64,000 bases of DNA from Mastigocoleus testarum BC008 (GCF_001456025.1 NZ_LMTZ01000149.1:1-64000); one strand, 5' to 3'. Shown: positions 32,347 through 41,805, counted from the stretch's first letter. The notes: generated from the letters alone by a model not told the origin. Made by a program: numbers and translations.

Positions 32347-32441
32347 CTATATAAGAATTGTTTGTTTGATCCTTTCTTTAAACATACTACACTTGTATTA
32401 CTATCCTGTCTATAGTTTTGTACATAAAAGGAGCAAAAATC

Positions 32442-32777
32442 ATGCATACAATTACTCGCACTCCCACCACCGACATGGAAGTTACTAGCATTCGCTTGGA
32501 GCGAGAACTCAAAGATAAACTTAAAGAACTTGCGGGCAATCAGGGATATCAAGCCCTGATCAGAAATATTCTGTGGAATTATGTTCAGCAAAAATCGGGA
32601 GATTGGAAGCCGCGATTTTCCAAAACTGATATTAGAGCCAGTATCGCTGCAACCGCTCAACAAGAAGAACGTTGTGTTCTCACTGGTCATTTAATTCAAC
32701 CCCAACAACCAATGCTTTTAGGATTAACAAGAAATGGCGATATGGTACCTTTGAGTGTTGAGAGTTTAGCCGGATAA
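32442..32777 (+). CDS. Ribbon-helix-helix-type small protein
   Basis: A 111-residue protein. MEVTSIRLERELKDKLKELAG, followed by a helix (YQALIRNILWNYVQQK), fits a ribbon-helix-helix (CopG/Arc-like) DNA-binding fold at residues about 11-52. The C-terminal part (about 65-108) contains CVLTGHLIQPQQPMLLGLTRNGDMVPLS, a compact extra domain of unknown role. The ATG at 32442 has AAGGAG 8 nt upstream. It is divergent from the HNH side and is closely followed by a GC-rich hairpin. It is probably a transcription regulator; the target is unknown. Confidence 0.82.
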   Translation: MHTITRTPTTDMEVTSIRLERELKDKLKELAGNQGYQALIRNILWNYVQQKSGDWKPRFSKTDIRASIAATAQQEERCVLTGHLIQPQQPMLLGLTRNGDMVPLSVESLAG

Positions 32778-32795
32778 CTATACGGTCCGGCAAAG

Positions 32796-32843
32796 TGCAG
32801 CCCAGCTATCTTTAAGATTGAAATCTTGGGACGGCTGGGCTGC
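32796..32843 (+). terminator. Hairpin after the ribbon-helix-helix gene
   Basis: GCAGCCCAGC (32796-32805) pairs perfectly with GCTGGGCTGC (32834-32843), with a nested AAGATT/AATCTT stem. The T-tract behind it is weak (TATTG), but position and stability suggest a terminator. Confidence 0.65.
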
Positions 32844-33508
32844 TATTGCAACCAGAATTTGTAGTTGTAGAAATTTTTTGGCAGTTTCTGATTCCAATGT
32901 AAAATATTTTAATCAAAAAACTTATAGCAATAATTAATTTTAATTATATTAATTTAAATTATAATTTATTTTATTTGAGTATAAACCCTGTAGACTATTG
33001 CCAAATTAACCACAAAGTTCATCGTCACCACTTAATATGTAGTGAGACTTGAGAATATTGGGTTGAGCATTTGTTTTGCTGGAAAATTTGAAGAATATTA
33101 AGTAAGTTCACTCAACTTCATCTTTGAGTAAATTTGGCAGTTTAGACTTTGAGGTGTTATCACATTTAATCATAATACTTAAGTAAAAATAAAACCAAAA
33201 CTAAAAGTATCATATTTATTTAAATTCATCAGTGTTAACGCGGATTCTTTTTGGCGTATCTTGGTCTGAATTATAGAGTATTTACGGTTTATGTAGATTT
33301 ACTCAAAGGATATTCTGAATCAAAGTTAGGAAGTGGTAAATTCATCATCTTTCTAACCTAATTTAAATTTTTCCCTTGTAGCTTCTTAGGTATAAGCATG
33401 GGTTAGTACTTTTACTCAGTATGAACGTGTTTATACAACATGTTAAAAATTATTCAGATTATGTAGCCAAATTATTTGGTCATCTGAAACATAAAAGAGC
33501 TATAACAA
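32844..33508. other. Gap ahead of the sensor kinase
   Basis: About 665 nt, AT-rich, with no open frame of note and no recognised RNA. It presumably contains the kinase promoter in its last part. Confidence 0.45.
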
Positions 33509-35677
33509 GTGAGAGATATTGCTCAGAAATATATGAGTTCATCAGGGTGCAGACAAAGCGATCAAGGATTACGGAAATTCCAGGAGTCGGGAACAAATAA
33601 AATGGGGTCATTATCCAAGAGTGTACCAGGAAGAAAAAAGCGTTTATCGTCCTTGCCGCAATACTCTGATGAATTAGATATAGATCGACAACACAAGTAC
33701 CGGGTTAAGCTGATGCTGCATGAGCAATATGATGCCCACCAGTTAGCACAAAAAATTAATCAAAGTATTGCCAATAGCCCAACTCCAGAAGAGATGCTGC
33801 AAGAGATTGCCGAGTTATTAGGCTTGGCTTTTAAAGTCGATTGTTGCTGCTTGGTTACAGTTACTAATGGAAGTACGGGAGAGACAATTACAGCAAATTG
33901 GTGTGCCCCTAAAGACTTAGATTTACCACAAGCAAACGAAATATTATCCAGCGACCAATGGGAAAAACATGAGTTAGTATTTGCATCTGAACCGCCAAAA
34001 ATTGAAGACATTAATTCAATTAATAATACTTTGGCAATCGCTCACGGGCATTTACCCTTACCAATCAAATCGGTACTGGTAATTCCCACAAGATTTGGCG
34101 GAAAAATTGACGGTGTAGTCTTTTTGATTAAATCCCAGCCCTATGAGTGGAAAGACTCAGAAAAAGAACTGCTCAGGGCGATTGAATCATCATGTGCGAT
34201 CGCTTTTTCACAAGTAGCGCAAATCCAGTTGATTGCTTCCCAGAAAAAGTATGTGGAAACTTGTGCTCTTCATCAAAGTTTAATTCAGCAGTTAACAATT
34301 CTGAGTCGCAGCAACCTGGAGCTAAATCAAATGCTCCAATCTGCGATAGCAGCTACTGCTGAAGCATTGGAAGCAGATCGTGGTTTATTGATATCGTTAA
34401 AATATACTAACCCCTTATTTCGCTGGAATCGTTCCAAGGAAAATATTCCTAAAGCCAAAGCGAGAATAGTCGGTAAATGGTCAAAAAACCTAGACAATAT
34501 TGTCATCGAACAGTCAGAATCTGCCGAAGATGGCTCTTACTGGCTAAAAGATTGTGGTTTATCCCGGCGTGCTTTTTCTGATTCTGGAAAAGCAGTAGTC
34601 ATTAATAATAATTCTGATCGTCGCCGTGGTGACACATCTGGAATTGCACCAGTGTTTGCATTAGATGTCTTACCAGCATTGCTTTTAGTTCCTTTGGAAA
34701 GTCAAGGGAGAGTCTTAGGATTTATGGCGCTACAACAGTCTGTAGCCCGCTGTTGGAAGCCTGCTGAATTAAATATGGTGGAAATGGTATGTGCTCAATT
34801 AAGTAACGCGATCATCCAAAATCAAACTTTAAGACAGGTTCGAGCTTTAGTAGATGAACGTACCGATAAATTACAGGGTAGTTTAGAAGTTCAAGCTAAA
34901 TTGTATGAAAGAACTCGCCAATACGTAAAACAGTTAGCAGAACTCAACGAGCTTAAAGATGAATTTCTCAGCAATATGAGCGATCGCCTACGTTATCCTT
35001 TGACGAATATGCGGATGGCGTTGCGTAATCTACGTCAAAAGGGAATAGATCCTGAACGTCAAGCAAGATACTTAAATATTCTTGAAGAAGAATGTACTAA
35101 AGAAATTGACTTGATTAACGATCTGCTCACGCTGCAAAAACTAGAAACCCATCAAGAGCGTCCCCAATTAGAAAGCATTGATTTAAATACTAAAATTCAA
35201 GATATTACAGAACGTTTTAAGAAAAAGCTCTCAGATAAAGGATTAGAAATTTTATTTGAATTACCAGCAGATTCACTTGAACTGCAAACGGAAATAGAAA
35301 GTTTTGAGCGTATTCTTACTGAATTACTATCAAATGTTTGTAAATATTCCGAACCTGATACAAAAGTAGAATTGCAAGCAGAACACCAAATTTCCGACTC
35401 CACAGATAAAATATCGATTAAAATCATTAATGTTGGTAGGGGTATATCTCAAGAAGAAGCCACATATATTTTTGATAAATTCCGTCGGGGTAAAGGTCGG
35501 TGGACTCCCGGTACTGGTTTAGGATTGGCGTTGGTAAAATCTTATGTACAGCATCTTAATGGAACGATCGCTGTTGACAGTTCTGAAATTCCCAACTCCG
35601 AATTAAGCAAAATTTGTTTTACTTTGACTTTGCCACAATTTGCTGAGGAAACTGAACCACCAAATGAAAGTAACTGA
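33509..35677 (+). CDS. GAF-domain sensor histidine kinase with a degenerate H-box
   Basis: A 722-residue cytoplasmic protein. Residues about 70-240 and 265-440 are GAF-like sensor domains; a coiled coil (about 445-480, DERTDKLQGSLEVQAKLYERT) leads to a HisKA-like dimerisation helix (LKDEFLSNMSDRLRYPLTNM) and a HATPase_c domain with an N-box (ELLSNVCKYSEPD), F-box (IFDKFRRG) and G2 box (PGTGLGLALVKS). In the H-box the expected SHELRTP reads SDRLRYP: Asp (residue 492) replaces the phospho-acceptor His. The G1 box reads NVGRGIS where D-x-G-x-G is usual. Phosphorylation on His therefore looks impossible. The start is GTG 33509 (ATG 33533 is an alternative). The SRPBCC gene overlaps by 14 nt. Confidence 0.9.
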   Translation: MRDIAQKYMSSSGCRQSDQGLRKFQESGTNKMGSLSKSVPGRKKRLSSLPQYSDELDIDRQHKYRVKLMLHEQYDAHQLAQKINQSIANSPTPEEMLQEIAELLGLAFKVDCCCLVTVTNGSTGETITANWCAPKDLDLPQANEILSSDQWEKHELVFASEPPKIEDINSINNTLAIAHGHLPLPIKSVLVIPTRFGGKIDGVVFLIKSQPYEWKDSEKELLRAIESSCAIAFSQVAQIQLIASQKKYVETCALHQSLIQQLTILSRSNLELNQMLQSAIAATAEALEADRGLLISLKYTNPLFRWNRSKENIPKAKARIVGKWSKNLDNIVIEQSESAEDGSYWLKDCGLSRRAFSDSGKAVVINNNSDRRRGDTSGIAPVFALDVLPALLLVPLESQGRVLGFMALQQSVARCWKPAELNMVEMVCAQLSNAIIQNQTLRQVRALVDERTDKLQGSLEVQAKLYERTRQYVKQLAELNELKDEFLSNMSDRLRYPLTNMRMALRNLRQKGIDPERQARYLNILEEECTKEIDLINDLLTLQKLETHQERPQLESIDLNTKIQDITERFKKKLSDKGLEILFELPADSLELQTEIESFERILTELLSNVCKYSEPDTKVELQAEHQISDSTDKISIKIINVGRGISQEEATYIFDKFRRGKGRWTPGTGLGLALVKSYVQHLNGTIAVDSSEIPNSELSKICFTLTLPQFAEETEPPNESN

Positions 35678-36266
35678 AAAACATTACGCGCCTAAAAAAA
35701 TCAATTTTTCCGCTTTTAGCAACAGCAATACAAATCAGGAGAATTTGACTGCAGACGCGGTTAATTCAGAAGCTGTTGATGTCAAAGTTGAAAAAATTTC
35801 TGAGCGACAACGACGCATTAGCGCTAATATCCACATTCTCCGCCCGATAGAACAGGTCTGGAAAGTACTTACAGATTATGAGGCTTTGACTCAGTTCGTC
35901 CCTAACCTTGTAAAAAGTCGCCTTTTACCACATCCTACGGGGGGTATTCGATTGGAACAAATAGGTTCTGGGCAATTATTACGGATGAATTTCTCGGCAC
36001 GAGTTGTTCTCGATCTGGAAGAATATTTTCCTGACAAGATTTGTTTCGAGATGGTTGAAGGAGATTTCAAAGTTTTCTGCGGCTGTTGGCTGCTAGCACC
36101 GATTTATTTGGAAGGGGAAGTTGCAACAAGTCTGTGCTACACCATCGAAATCTTACCCAGACTAACAATGCCAGTGGGATTAATTGAACGTCGAATGAGT
36201 GATGACTTACGTTCAAATTTGCTAGCTGTTCGCCAACGCACAGAAAACCTATTTAGCTACGCTTAA
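35664..36266 (+). CDS. SRPBCC (START/COQ10-like polyketide-cyclase-type) protein
   Basis: A 200-residue protein from ATG 35664. A flexible polar N-terminus (to about residue 40) precedes a helix-grip domain: RRISANIHILRPIEQVWKVLTDYEALTQFVPN, then beta strands with LEEYFPDKICFEMVEGDFKVF, and a C-terminal helix (MSDDLRSNLLAVRQR). COQ10-like domains bind lipophilic ligands such as quinones. Its start overlaps the last 14 nt of the kinase gene, so the two are coupled and the binding domain may be the partner or effector of the kinase-like protein. Confidence 0.88.
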   Translation: MKVTEKHYAPKKINFSAFSNSNTNQENLTADAVNSEAVDVKVEKISERQRRISANIHILRPIEQVWKVLTDYEALTQFVPNLVKSRLLPHPTGGIRLEQIGSGQLLRMNFSARVVLDLEEYFPDKICFEMVEGDFKVFCGCWLLAPIYLEGEVATSLCYTIEILPRLTMPVGLIERRMSDDLRSNLLAVRQRTENLFSYA

Positions 36267-36605
36267 AATTTGCTATGATTCAGGTAGAGAAAGTCAATAC
36301 TTCTCTACCTTAAAGAGCATTTTTATGCTTGATTTACAGATTTTTAAAACCAATAACTATATAAAATCAAACTAATAAATTAAACTTATATTTTAAATTA
36401 TTAGTAAATACATATTTAGAATGAAATCTCTTTAAAAAATAGCAAGAGATTAAAAACTAATAGTTTAACTTTAAACAAGGTCTACGGAAGCTTTAGATTT
36501 AAACTAAAACATCAAATAAAACAGTAAGGTTTGCTATTACGTTTATGGTGTTTTAAATTTCCGATAAATTCCTGAGGATTTTAAATTTTTACTAGCCTAA
36601 CAAAA
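36267..36605. other. AT-rich gap without a gene
   Basis: About 340 nt between the SRPBCC gene and the tRNA-Glu terminator hairpin. I see no open frame or RNA in it. Confidence 0.5.
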
Positions 36606-36606
36606 T

Positions 36607-36646
36607 ATAAAAGCTGTAACCCAATAAACTAGGTTACAGCTTTTAT
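36607..36646 (-). terminator. Terminator of the tRNA-Glu gene
   Basis: ATAAAAGCTGTAACC (36607-36621) and GGTTACAGCTTTTAT (36632-36646) form a perfect 15-bp stem with a 10-nt loop. It lies 22 nt past the 3' end of tRNA-Glu on its strand, with TTTTG continuing in the reverse direction. The sequence is near-symmetric and could also stop transcripts from the left. Confidence 0.85.
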
Positions 36647-36668
36647 AATCTTGTCATTTGTCTTTGTA

Positions 36669-36741
36669 TACCCCCAAGGGAATTCGAATCCCTGTTACCT
36701 CCGTGAAAGGGAGGTGTCCTAGGCCTCTAGACGATGGGGGC
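36669..36741 (-). tRNA. trnE: tRNA-Glu (anticodon UUC)
   Basis: Read on the reverse strand, GCCCCCATCGTC starts the molecule and TGGGGGT closes the acceptor stem with discriminator A; the TTCGAAT of the T-arm, D-arm GTCTAGAGGCCTAGGAC and anticodon loop CTTTCAC (anticodon TTC, complementary to 36705-36707) are all present. CCA is not encoded. The G1-U72 pair and A73 match cyanobacterial and plastid tRNA-Glu, which also supplies Glu for tetrapyrrole synthesis. Confidence 0.97.
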
Positions 36742-37410
36742 GCGATGGGGCGCGTGCCTCAGACTTTTAATAATTTAGCGGAGTTTCTTATTTGTGTCAA
36801 CAGTTTTGAGCAAATTTTTGAGCGGCTCAAAATACAAAATCCTCAACTTCAAAGGAGTATCCTAGTATTATGTCAAGAAAGGAATATCAACCTGTTGATT
36901 AAAAATGTCTCATATTACCTTTGAAAAACAGAAGTGAGGATACAGTCAGTAACTAGGGGAATATTGCCTCAAGCTCTAGGTTTTACATTCGCCAATTTTA
37001 ACTTCTGCCAAAGTTGATTTGACATCATTTATAAGTATATAGACTTTGAGACCCGGCTAATCTTTAAGACAATTCAACGCAAGACAAAAGTATACTATAG
37101 GAAACCTTTAGTGTTACTAAATTAAAATAGATGTATATGTTAAATGAAAACGTCAAAACAGATTACATTTAATTGCCGTATATCAAGGATTAGAGCTTAT
37201 GTACAATCGATGGGAAATTAAATCCTAATGGGCAAATATTTCTGCCTAACGTTTGACAAAGGGGGTAAAATTTTGTTTATTTCCCTAAACATGAGTATAA
37301 AAACTATCTGTATTTCCCCGTCTAGCAAGGGTATAGTATTGCAGCCAGTGCAGTTAGTCTTTACTATTCTTAACAAAAGATTTTGAAATATATGGCTCAA
37401 AATCTCGAAT
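36742..37410. other. Gap between tRNA-Glu and the antiporter gene
   Basis: About 670 nt. The first part repeats the tRNA 5' flank (GGGGCGCGATGGGGCGCG). A forward frame here (from 36658) overlaps the tRNA and is not a gene. No other element was recognised. Confidence 0.45.
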
Positions 37411-39336
37411 ATGGAAGAATCTTTTGAAATCACTTTGCAGATGGTGATAACCATCGTCGCGGGCATTAGTGCTCAAGTGCTTGCTGCCTATCTTAAATTG
37501 CCTGGCATTGTATTCTTATTGTTCTTTGGCATTTTGCTTGGCTCTGATGGCATTGGGCTACTACATCCTCAAACGCTAGGAACTGGCTTAGAGGTAATTG
37601 TTGCCCTTGCCACAGCGATTATTTTGTTTGAGGGTGGATTAGATTTAGACCTGCGTGAGTTGGGTAAAGTTTCTACAACCTTGCAATTACTGGTAACTTT
37701 AGGGACTCTGGTGACACTGCTCGGGGGTAGCATGGCCGCACACTGGCTAAGTGAGTTCCCTTGGCCAATCGCTTTCCTATATGCCTCCCTAGTTGTAGTA
37801 ACTGGACCTACAGTAGTAACTCCCTTACTCAAACATATAAAAGTTGACCGACAAGTAGCAGCAATACTGGAAGGAGAAGGAGTTTTAATTGACCCTGTTG
37901 GGGCTATTCTTGCCGTTGTCGTCCTCGACACAATTTTGAACAGTGATGCTGGTCCAATTAACGCCGCCATTGGTTTGTTACTGCGTTTGGGAGTAGGAGC
38001 AGTAATTGGTGGTGTTGGTGGTTGGGTCATGAGCTTAGTTTTCAAGCGTGCGAATTTCCTCTCCTTCGAGTTAAAAAACCTACTAGTGCTGGCAGGATTA
38101 TGGGGTCTATTTGCGCTATCCCAAAATATTCGCAGCGAATCTGGACTAATGACCACCGTAGTTGCAGGGATTGTATTTGCCAATTCTTCAGTCCCTGAAG
38201 AGCGCCAACTACGTCAATTTAAAGGTCAATTAACCATACTAAGTGTATCTGTGCTGTTTATATTACTAGCCGCAGATCTATCAATTGACAGTCTATTAGC
38301 CTTAGGATGGGGTAGTTTATTTAGTGTTTTAGCACTAATGTTTATCGTGCGCCCGATAAATATTTTGCTATGTACTTGGAATAGCAATTTTAATTGGCGA
38401 CAAAAACTATTTTTAAGTTGGATCGCACCAAGGGGAATTGTTTCAGCCTCTGTTGCTTCTTTGTTTGCAATTTTGCTAACTCAGCATGGTATCAACGGTG
38501 GTGATGCCATTAAAGCTTTGGTGTTTTTGACAATTATCGTAACGGTAGTTTGTCAAGGACTAACAGCAGGTTGGTTAGCTAATTGTTTACAAATCACTTC
38601 TAAAGAAGCTACGGGAGTTGTAATTGTTGGCTGTAACCCCTTGAGTATGTTAATTGCCCGCTTCTTCCAAGAGCGGGGAGAAAAAGTCGTAATGATTGAC
38701 ACCAACCCGGAGTCCTGCGAACAAGCCCAAGATCGAAACATTCAGGTCATTGCTAGCAGTGCATTTGATGTAGAAGTATTAGAAGGAGCGGGTCTGGGAT
38801 CGATAGGAACTTTTTTGGCTGCGACCAATAATGGTGAAGTCAATTTTGTCTTGGCACAAAGAGCAGCAGAAGAATTCGATCCTCCAAGGGTTTTGGCTGT
38901 TTATCCGAGAGATCCTACCGCTAAAGTTCCTGCAAATAATAGTCAGAAGGTCAATCAAGCATTTGTATCCGACTTGGCAATTAAGCGATGGAATGAATAC
39001 CTAAATAATGGACAAGTAAAATTGCTAACTACTACACTTAGCCAATCGGATATTGAAAACCAAAAAGAATCTCTCAAAGGCTTGGTGGAAGGAGGGGACT
39101 TAGTACCCCTACTTATAGAGCGAGAAAAACATCTTATGGTTATGCCCGCCTCCCAGCAATGGCAGATTGGTGATCGGATTATTTATCTGCTACACGATCC
39201 CAGACCAACTTTACTTAAGCGTCTTTCCGGAGGAACTCAATCAAATCGTCTATCTTTAGACAAACTACCTGAAGTAGAAGAATTTCCACTGGCAAAGCTA
39301 TCTCAACTTTCAGCTAGCGATACATCAACAGCCTGA
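37411..39336 (+). CDS. CPA-family Na+(K+)/H+ antiporter with C-terminal TrkA-N domain
   Basis: A 641-residue membrane protein. About 12 helices span residues 5-395, with GSDGIGLLHPQ, EGGLDLDLRELG, the ion-site segment TGPTVVTPLL (about 130-140) and GEGVLIDPVGAILAVV (about 155), which are signatures of the NhaP/CPA1 type. Residues about 405-530 form a Rossmann RCK-like domain (VIVGCNPLSMLIARF, MIDTNPESCEQAQ), although the dinucleotide glycine motif is degenerate (GCNPLS). It exchanges Na+ or K+ for H+ at the cytoplasmic or thylakoid membrane. The ATG at 37411 has no strong ribosome-binding site. Its 3' end overlaps the convergent cytochrome b gene by 34 nt. Confidence 0.9.
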   Translation: MEESFEITLQMVITIVAGISAQVLAAYLKLPGIVFLLFFGILLGSDGIGLLHPQTLGTGLEVIVALATAIILFEGGLDLDLRELGKVSTTLQLLVTLGTLVTLLGGSMAAHWLSEFPWPIAFLYASLVVVTGPTVVTPLLKHIKVDRQVAAILEGEGVLIDPVGAILAVVVLDTILNSDAGPINAAIGLLLRLGVGAVIGGVGGWVMSLVFKRANFLSFELKNLLVLAGLWGLFALSQNIRSESGLMTTVVAGIVFANSSVPEERQLRQFKGQLTILSVSVLFILLAADLSIDSLLALGWGSLFSVLALMFIVRPINILLCTWNSNFNWRQKLFLSWIAPRGIVSASVASLFAILLTQHGINGGDAIKALVFLTIIVTVVCQGLTAGWLANCLQITSKEATGVVIVGCNPLSMLIARFFQERGEKVVMIDTNPESCEQAQDRNIQVIASSAFDVEVLEGAGLGSIGTFLAATNNGEVNFVLAQRAAEEFDPPRVLAVYPRDPTAKVPANNSQKVNQAFVSDLAIKRWNEYLNNGQVKLLTTTLSQSDIENQKESLKGLVEGGDLVPLLIEREKHLMVMPASQQWQIGDRIIYLLHDPRPTLLKRLSGGTQSNRLSLDKLPEVEEFPLAKLSQLSASDTSTA

Positions 39337-39962
39337 TTTAATCTTTCTCGTTCTTCTACTGAAACTCCATTTTTGGCCCTCATTTGTTTTTCTTGCCAAA
39401 TCAAACTTGATAGGTGAACTACAGCCAGCACAACTACACCTACAGAGAGGAGATAACTATGGATAGTGTAAAGGTGTTGTATTGTTACTGAATTAATTGC
39501 TCCACCGCCAGTAAGAATGTTTTTTAACCAAACTCCAACCAGGGGAATCGCCTGAATTGTACCGAGCTCAATATTAAATCTCCAGTATCCTTCCTGGGTC
39601 CAAGCCAAAATAATTGCTGTCCAGGAAAGCCCAATTGCCGTAAGAGCTAAGAGAATACCACTAATCCATGCACCCAACCAACTACGGCGAAATTGTCTAC
39701 CTAAAAACATCACCACGATTTGTATTAAAGCGATCGCTATTATTCCATTCCCAGCCAAGCTGTGAATTTTACGAAAAAACCAACCATAAGGAACTTGGAG
39801 AGTTATCGCCTCCAATGATGTATATGCCCCACCTGCGGTTGGTTCGTAGTAAAAAGATAGCAAAATACCACTAAAAGCAGCGATTAAACTCAAAGTTAAG
39901 ACTACGACCGATAAAATTGTTGCAATTCTCCTAATAACCCAATCGAATTGATTGATTTGCAT
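39303..39962 (-). CDS. Cytochrome b6-like membrane protein with altered haem ligands
   Basis: A 219-residue four-helix cytochrome b N-terminal domain protein, clearly related to PetB (SFYYEPT, QVPYGWFFRKIHSLAGN, EGYWRFNIE, IPLVGVWLKNILTGGGAINSVT, YTIHSYLL). Haem ligands: His67 and His168 (b6 His86/His187) are kept, His183 (b6 His202) is kept, but the partner at 81 (b6 His100) is Gln, so the high-potential haem bn site is incomplete. The covalent-haem Cys35 position is Ile. The C-terminal tail is soluble and acidic. It is not the housekeeping petB; it may be a single-b-haem electron carrier. It converges on and overlaps the antiporter gene. Confidence 0.87.
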   Translation of the reverse strand: MQINQFDWVIRRIATILSVVVLTLSLIAAFSGILLSFYYEPTAGGAYTSLEAITLQVPYGWFFRKIHSLAGNGIIAIALIQIVVMFLGRQFRRSWLGAWISGILLALTAIGLSWTAIILAWTQEGYWRFNIELGTIQAIPLVGVWLKNILTGGGAINSVTIQHLYTIHSYLLSVGVVVLAVVHLSSLIWQEKQMRAKNGVSVEERERLNQAVDVSLAES

Positions 39963-40053
39963 TACTGAAGCTTCCTTACCAAAAAAATTATAGTTTTATT
40001 ACAATTTTAACTAATAATCGTTAAGAAATGTTTCAGAATGTAAACAGGATAAC

Positions 40054-40749
40054 TTAACTTAGATAATTAGCCCAGGTACTAAGTATATCTGGGGAGCCAT
40101 ACCACCTTTGCGGGCTTTTGGGGGAATGGCGAACATCTTCAATCACAATATTTTGAGCGCCTTCTAAATGGGCTGCTTCAATGGGGGTGATGCCATCACC
40201 CCACGTATTTCCTTTGCCGCAAGTTAATAAATAACTGTTATAAGCTAACCAACTACCTAACTTTTTATTACCAAAAACTGTTTTCCCCGCCACACAAATG
40301 TAATTTACATCCTTATAAAATGCTCCAGGGTAGTTTTGATTAACAAAATCAATAGTCCGGCGCGTCCAGCGTTCTTGACTAAAATGGGGTGTACCTAAAG
40401 TAATTAGATTTGCAACCAGTTTATGCCCATTGCATAGTAAAGATTTGTCATTACCTCTTCCGGAGTAAGGCAATTCTCCTAAATAAATTCGGGATATCCA
40501 TCCTCCTGCGGAATGGCCGATTAAATTAATCTGGGGAACATTAAATTCAAAAAGGACATTTTTGACCGTTTGATCTAATTTTTGGAGAATATTAATGAAA
40601 GATCTTCCTCCCAGTGTCGGTATCCAGTCCCTTCTTCCCAAGGGCACAGTTACAGCAGGGAAACCTATTTCTTTGAGGGATTGTTCTAATTTTTGGTAGG
40701 ATTTGGCAGACTCAAAATATCCCGGCAAAATAACTGTTGGTAGTGGCAT
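40054..40749 (-). CDS. Alpha/beta-hydrolase, lipase-like
   Basis: A 231-residue serine hydrolase. The nucleophile elbow is GHSAGG (in NLIGHSAGGWISRIYLGELP, about residue 78), the start VILPGYFESAKSYQ gives the oxyanion-hole strand, and GDGITPIEAAHLEGA and DVRHSPKSPQ supply the Asp/His region. It resembles PGAP1-like/triacylglycerol-lipase proteins. No signal peptide is seen, so it is probably cytoplasmic or membrane-associated. The substrate is unknown. The start is ATG 40749; the gene is divergent from cobI with a 97-nt gap. Confidence 0.88.
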   Translation of the reverse strand: MPLPTVILPGYFESAKSYQKLEQSLKEIGFPAVTVPLGRRDWIPTLGGRSFINILQKLDQTVKNVLFEFNVPQINLIGHSAGGWISRIYLGELPYSGRGNDKSLLCNGHKLVANLITLGTPHFSQERWTRRTIDFVNQNYPGAFYKDVNYICVAGKTVFGNKKLGSWLAYNSYLLTCGKGNTWGDGITPIEAAHLEGAQNIVIEDVRHSPKSPQRWYGSPDILSTWANYLS

Positions 40750-40846
40750 TGCAGTCTTATTTTGAAAGCTTGATTTTTTTGTATTATTTTTTGTATTTCT
40801 TTATTAAGAATATAAACTTATAGGTTAATTTTACTAACGTGTGCCA

Positions 40847-41566
40847 ATGCCAATAGGCAATTTTTACGGTCTGAGCGTAGGAACCGGCGATCCAGAATTA
40901 ATTACTGTTAAAGGATTACGAATTTTACGAAATTCTCCAGTGGTAGCATTTCCTTCTGGTTTACAAGGCAAACCCGGAATCGCGGAAAAAATTATTAGTC
41001 AATGGTTGCAACCAGAACAAATACTGTTACCTCTGAACTTCCCCTATATCCAAGACGAACAAATCCTATTAAATGCTTGGGAAGAAGCAGCAAAACTTGT
41101 TTACGAATGTTTAAAAACTGGTCTAGATGTGGTTTTTGCCTGTGTTGGGGATGTCAGTTTCTACAGTACATTTACATACTTAGCGCAAACATTGAGAAGA
41201 CTCTATCCTGATGTAACAGTTGTGGTGATACCAGGAGTTTGTTCTCCAATGGCTGCTGCTGCTGTATTAGGTATACCTCTCACAGTCAAAGATGAAAAAT
41301 TAGCAGTTTTACCAGCCATCTATTCAATGAGCGATTTTGAAACTGCATTGGAGTGGGCTGAGGTTGTTGTACTGATGAAAGTTAGCTCTGTATACGCTAA
41401 AGTTTGGAAGATTTTGCAACAACACGACCTGCTAAAATCAAGCTTCATAGTAGAAAAAGCAACTTCAGAGGAAATGGTATTGCATCCCGACTTAACCAAT
41501 TTAAGTAACTTGAAATTACCTTATTTTTCAATTTTGATTGTGCAATTACAATCTGGATATTTTTAA
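40847..41566 (+). CDS. cobI: Precorrin-2 C20-methyltransferase (CobI/CbiL)
   Basis: A tetrapyrrole methylase of about 239 residues that adds a methyl group to C20 of precorrin-2 in cobalamin synthesis. Motifs: FYGLSVGTGDPELITVKG (SAM site), VAFPSG, VFACVGDVSFYSTF, VVVIPGVCSPMAAAAVLGIPL, and VVLMKVSS. A GTG at 40841 would add two residues; ATG 40847 is as likely. The CobA-HemD fusion at 17109 makes its substrate. No cobalamin riboswitch is apparent in the 97-nt gap ahead of it. Confidence 0.94.
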   Translation: MPIGNFYGLSVGTGDPELITVKGLRILRNSPVVAFPSGLQGKPGIAEKIISQWLQPEQILLPLNFPYIQDEQILLNAWEEAAKLVYECLKTGLDVVFACVGDVSFYSTFTYLAQTLRRLYPDVTVVVIPGVCSPMAAAAVLGIPLTVKDEKLAVLPAIYSMSDFETALEWAEVVVLMKVSSVYAKVWKILQQHDLLKSSFIVEKATSEEMVLHPDLTNLSNLKLPYFSILIVQLQSGYF

Positions 41567-41805
41567 GATTCATGATTTTGAAAGCAAAATCACATCCATG
41601 TAGACTGAATCCCAGTAGTATATAAATTAAACTAATAAAATAACGACCAAAATACTCTTAAACGTGTTCTGTTTTCAGTATCTTTATAAGAAGTTATTAT
41701 TTGTAGAGGGGTGCTCCTCCTCAGCCATTGTTGGAAATAATTAAGAACTTTAGACAATAAAATTACACAATTTCCATAGAGCCGAGTGAACGAAAACAAG
41801 TTACT

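Noticed and set aside
36658..36924. 88-codon ORF over the tRNA-Glu region
   Set aside because: It reads through the tRNA gene on the opposite strand and has no coding features.
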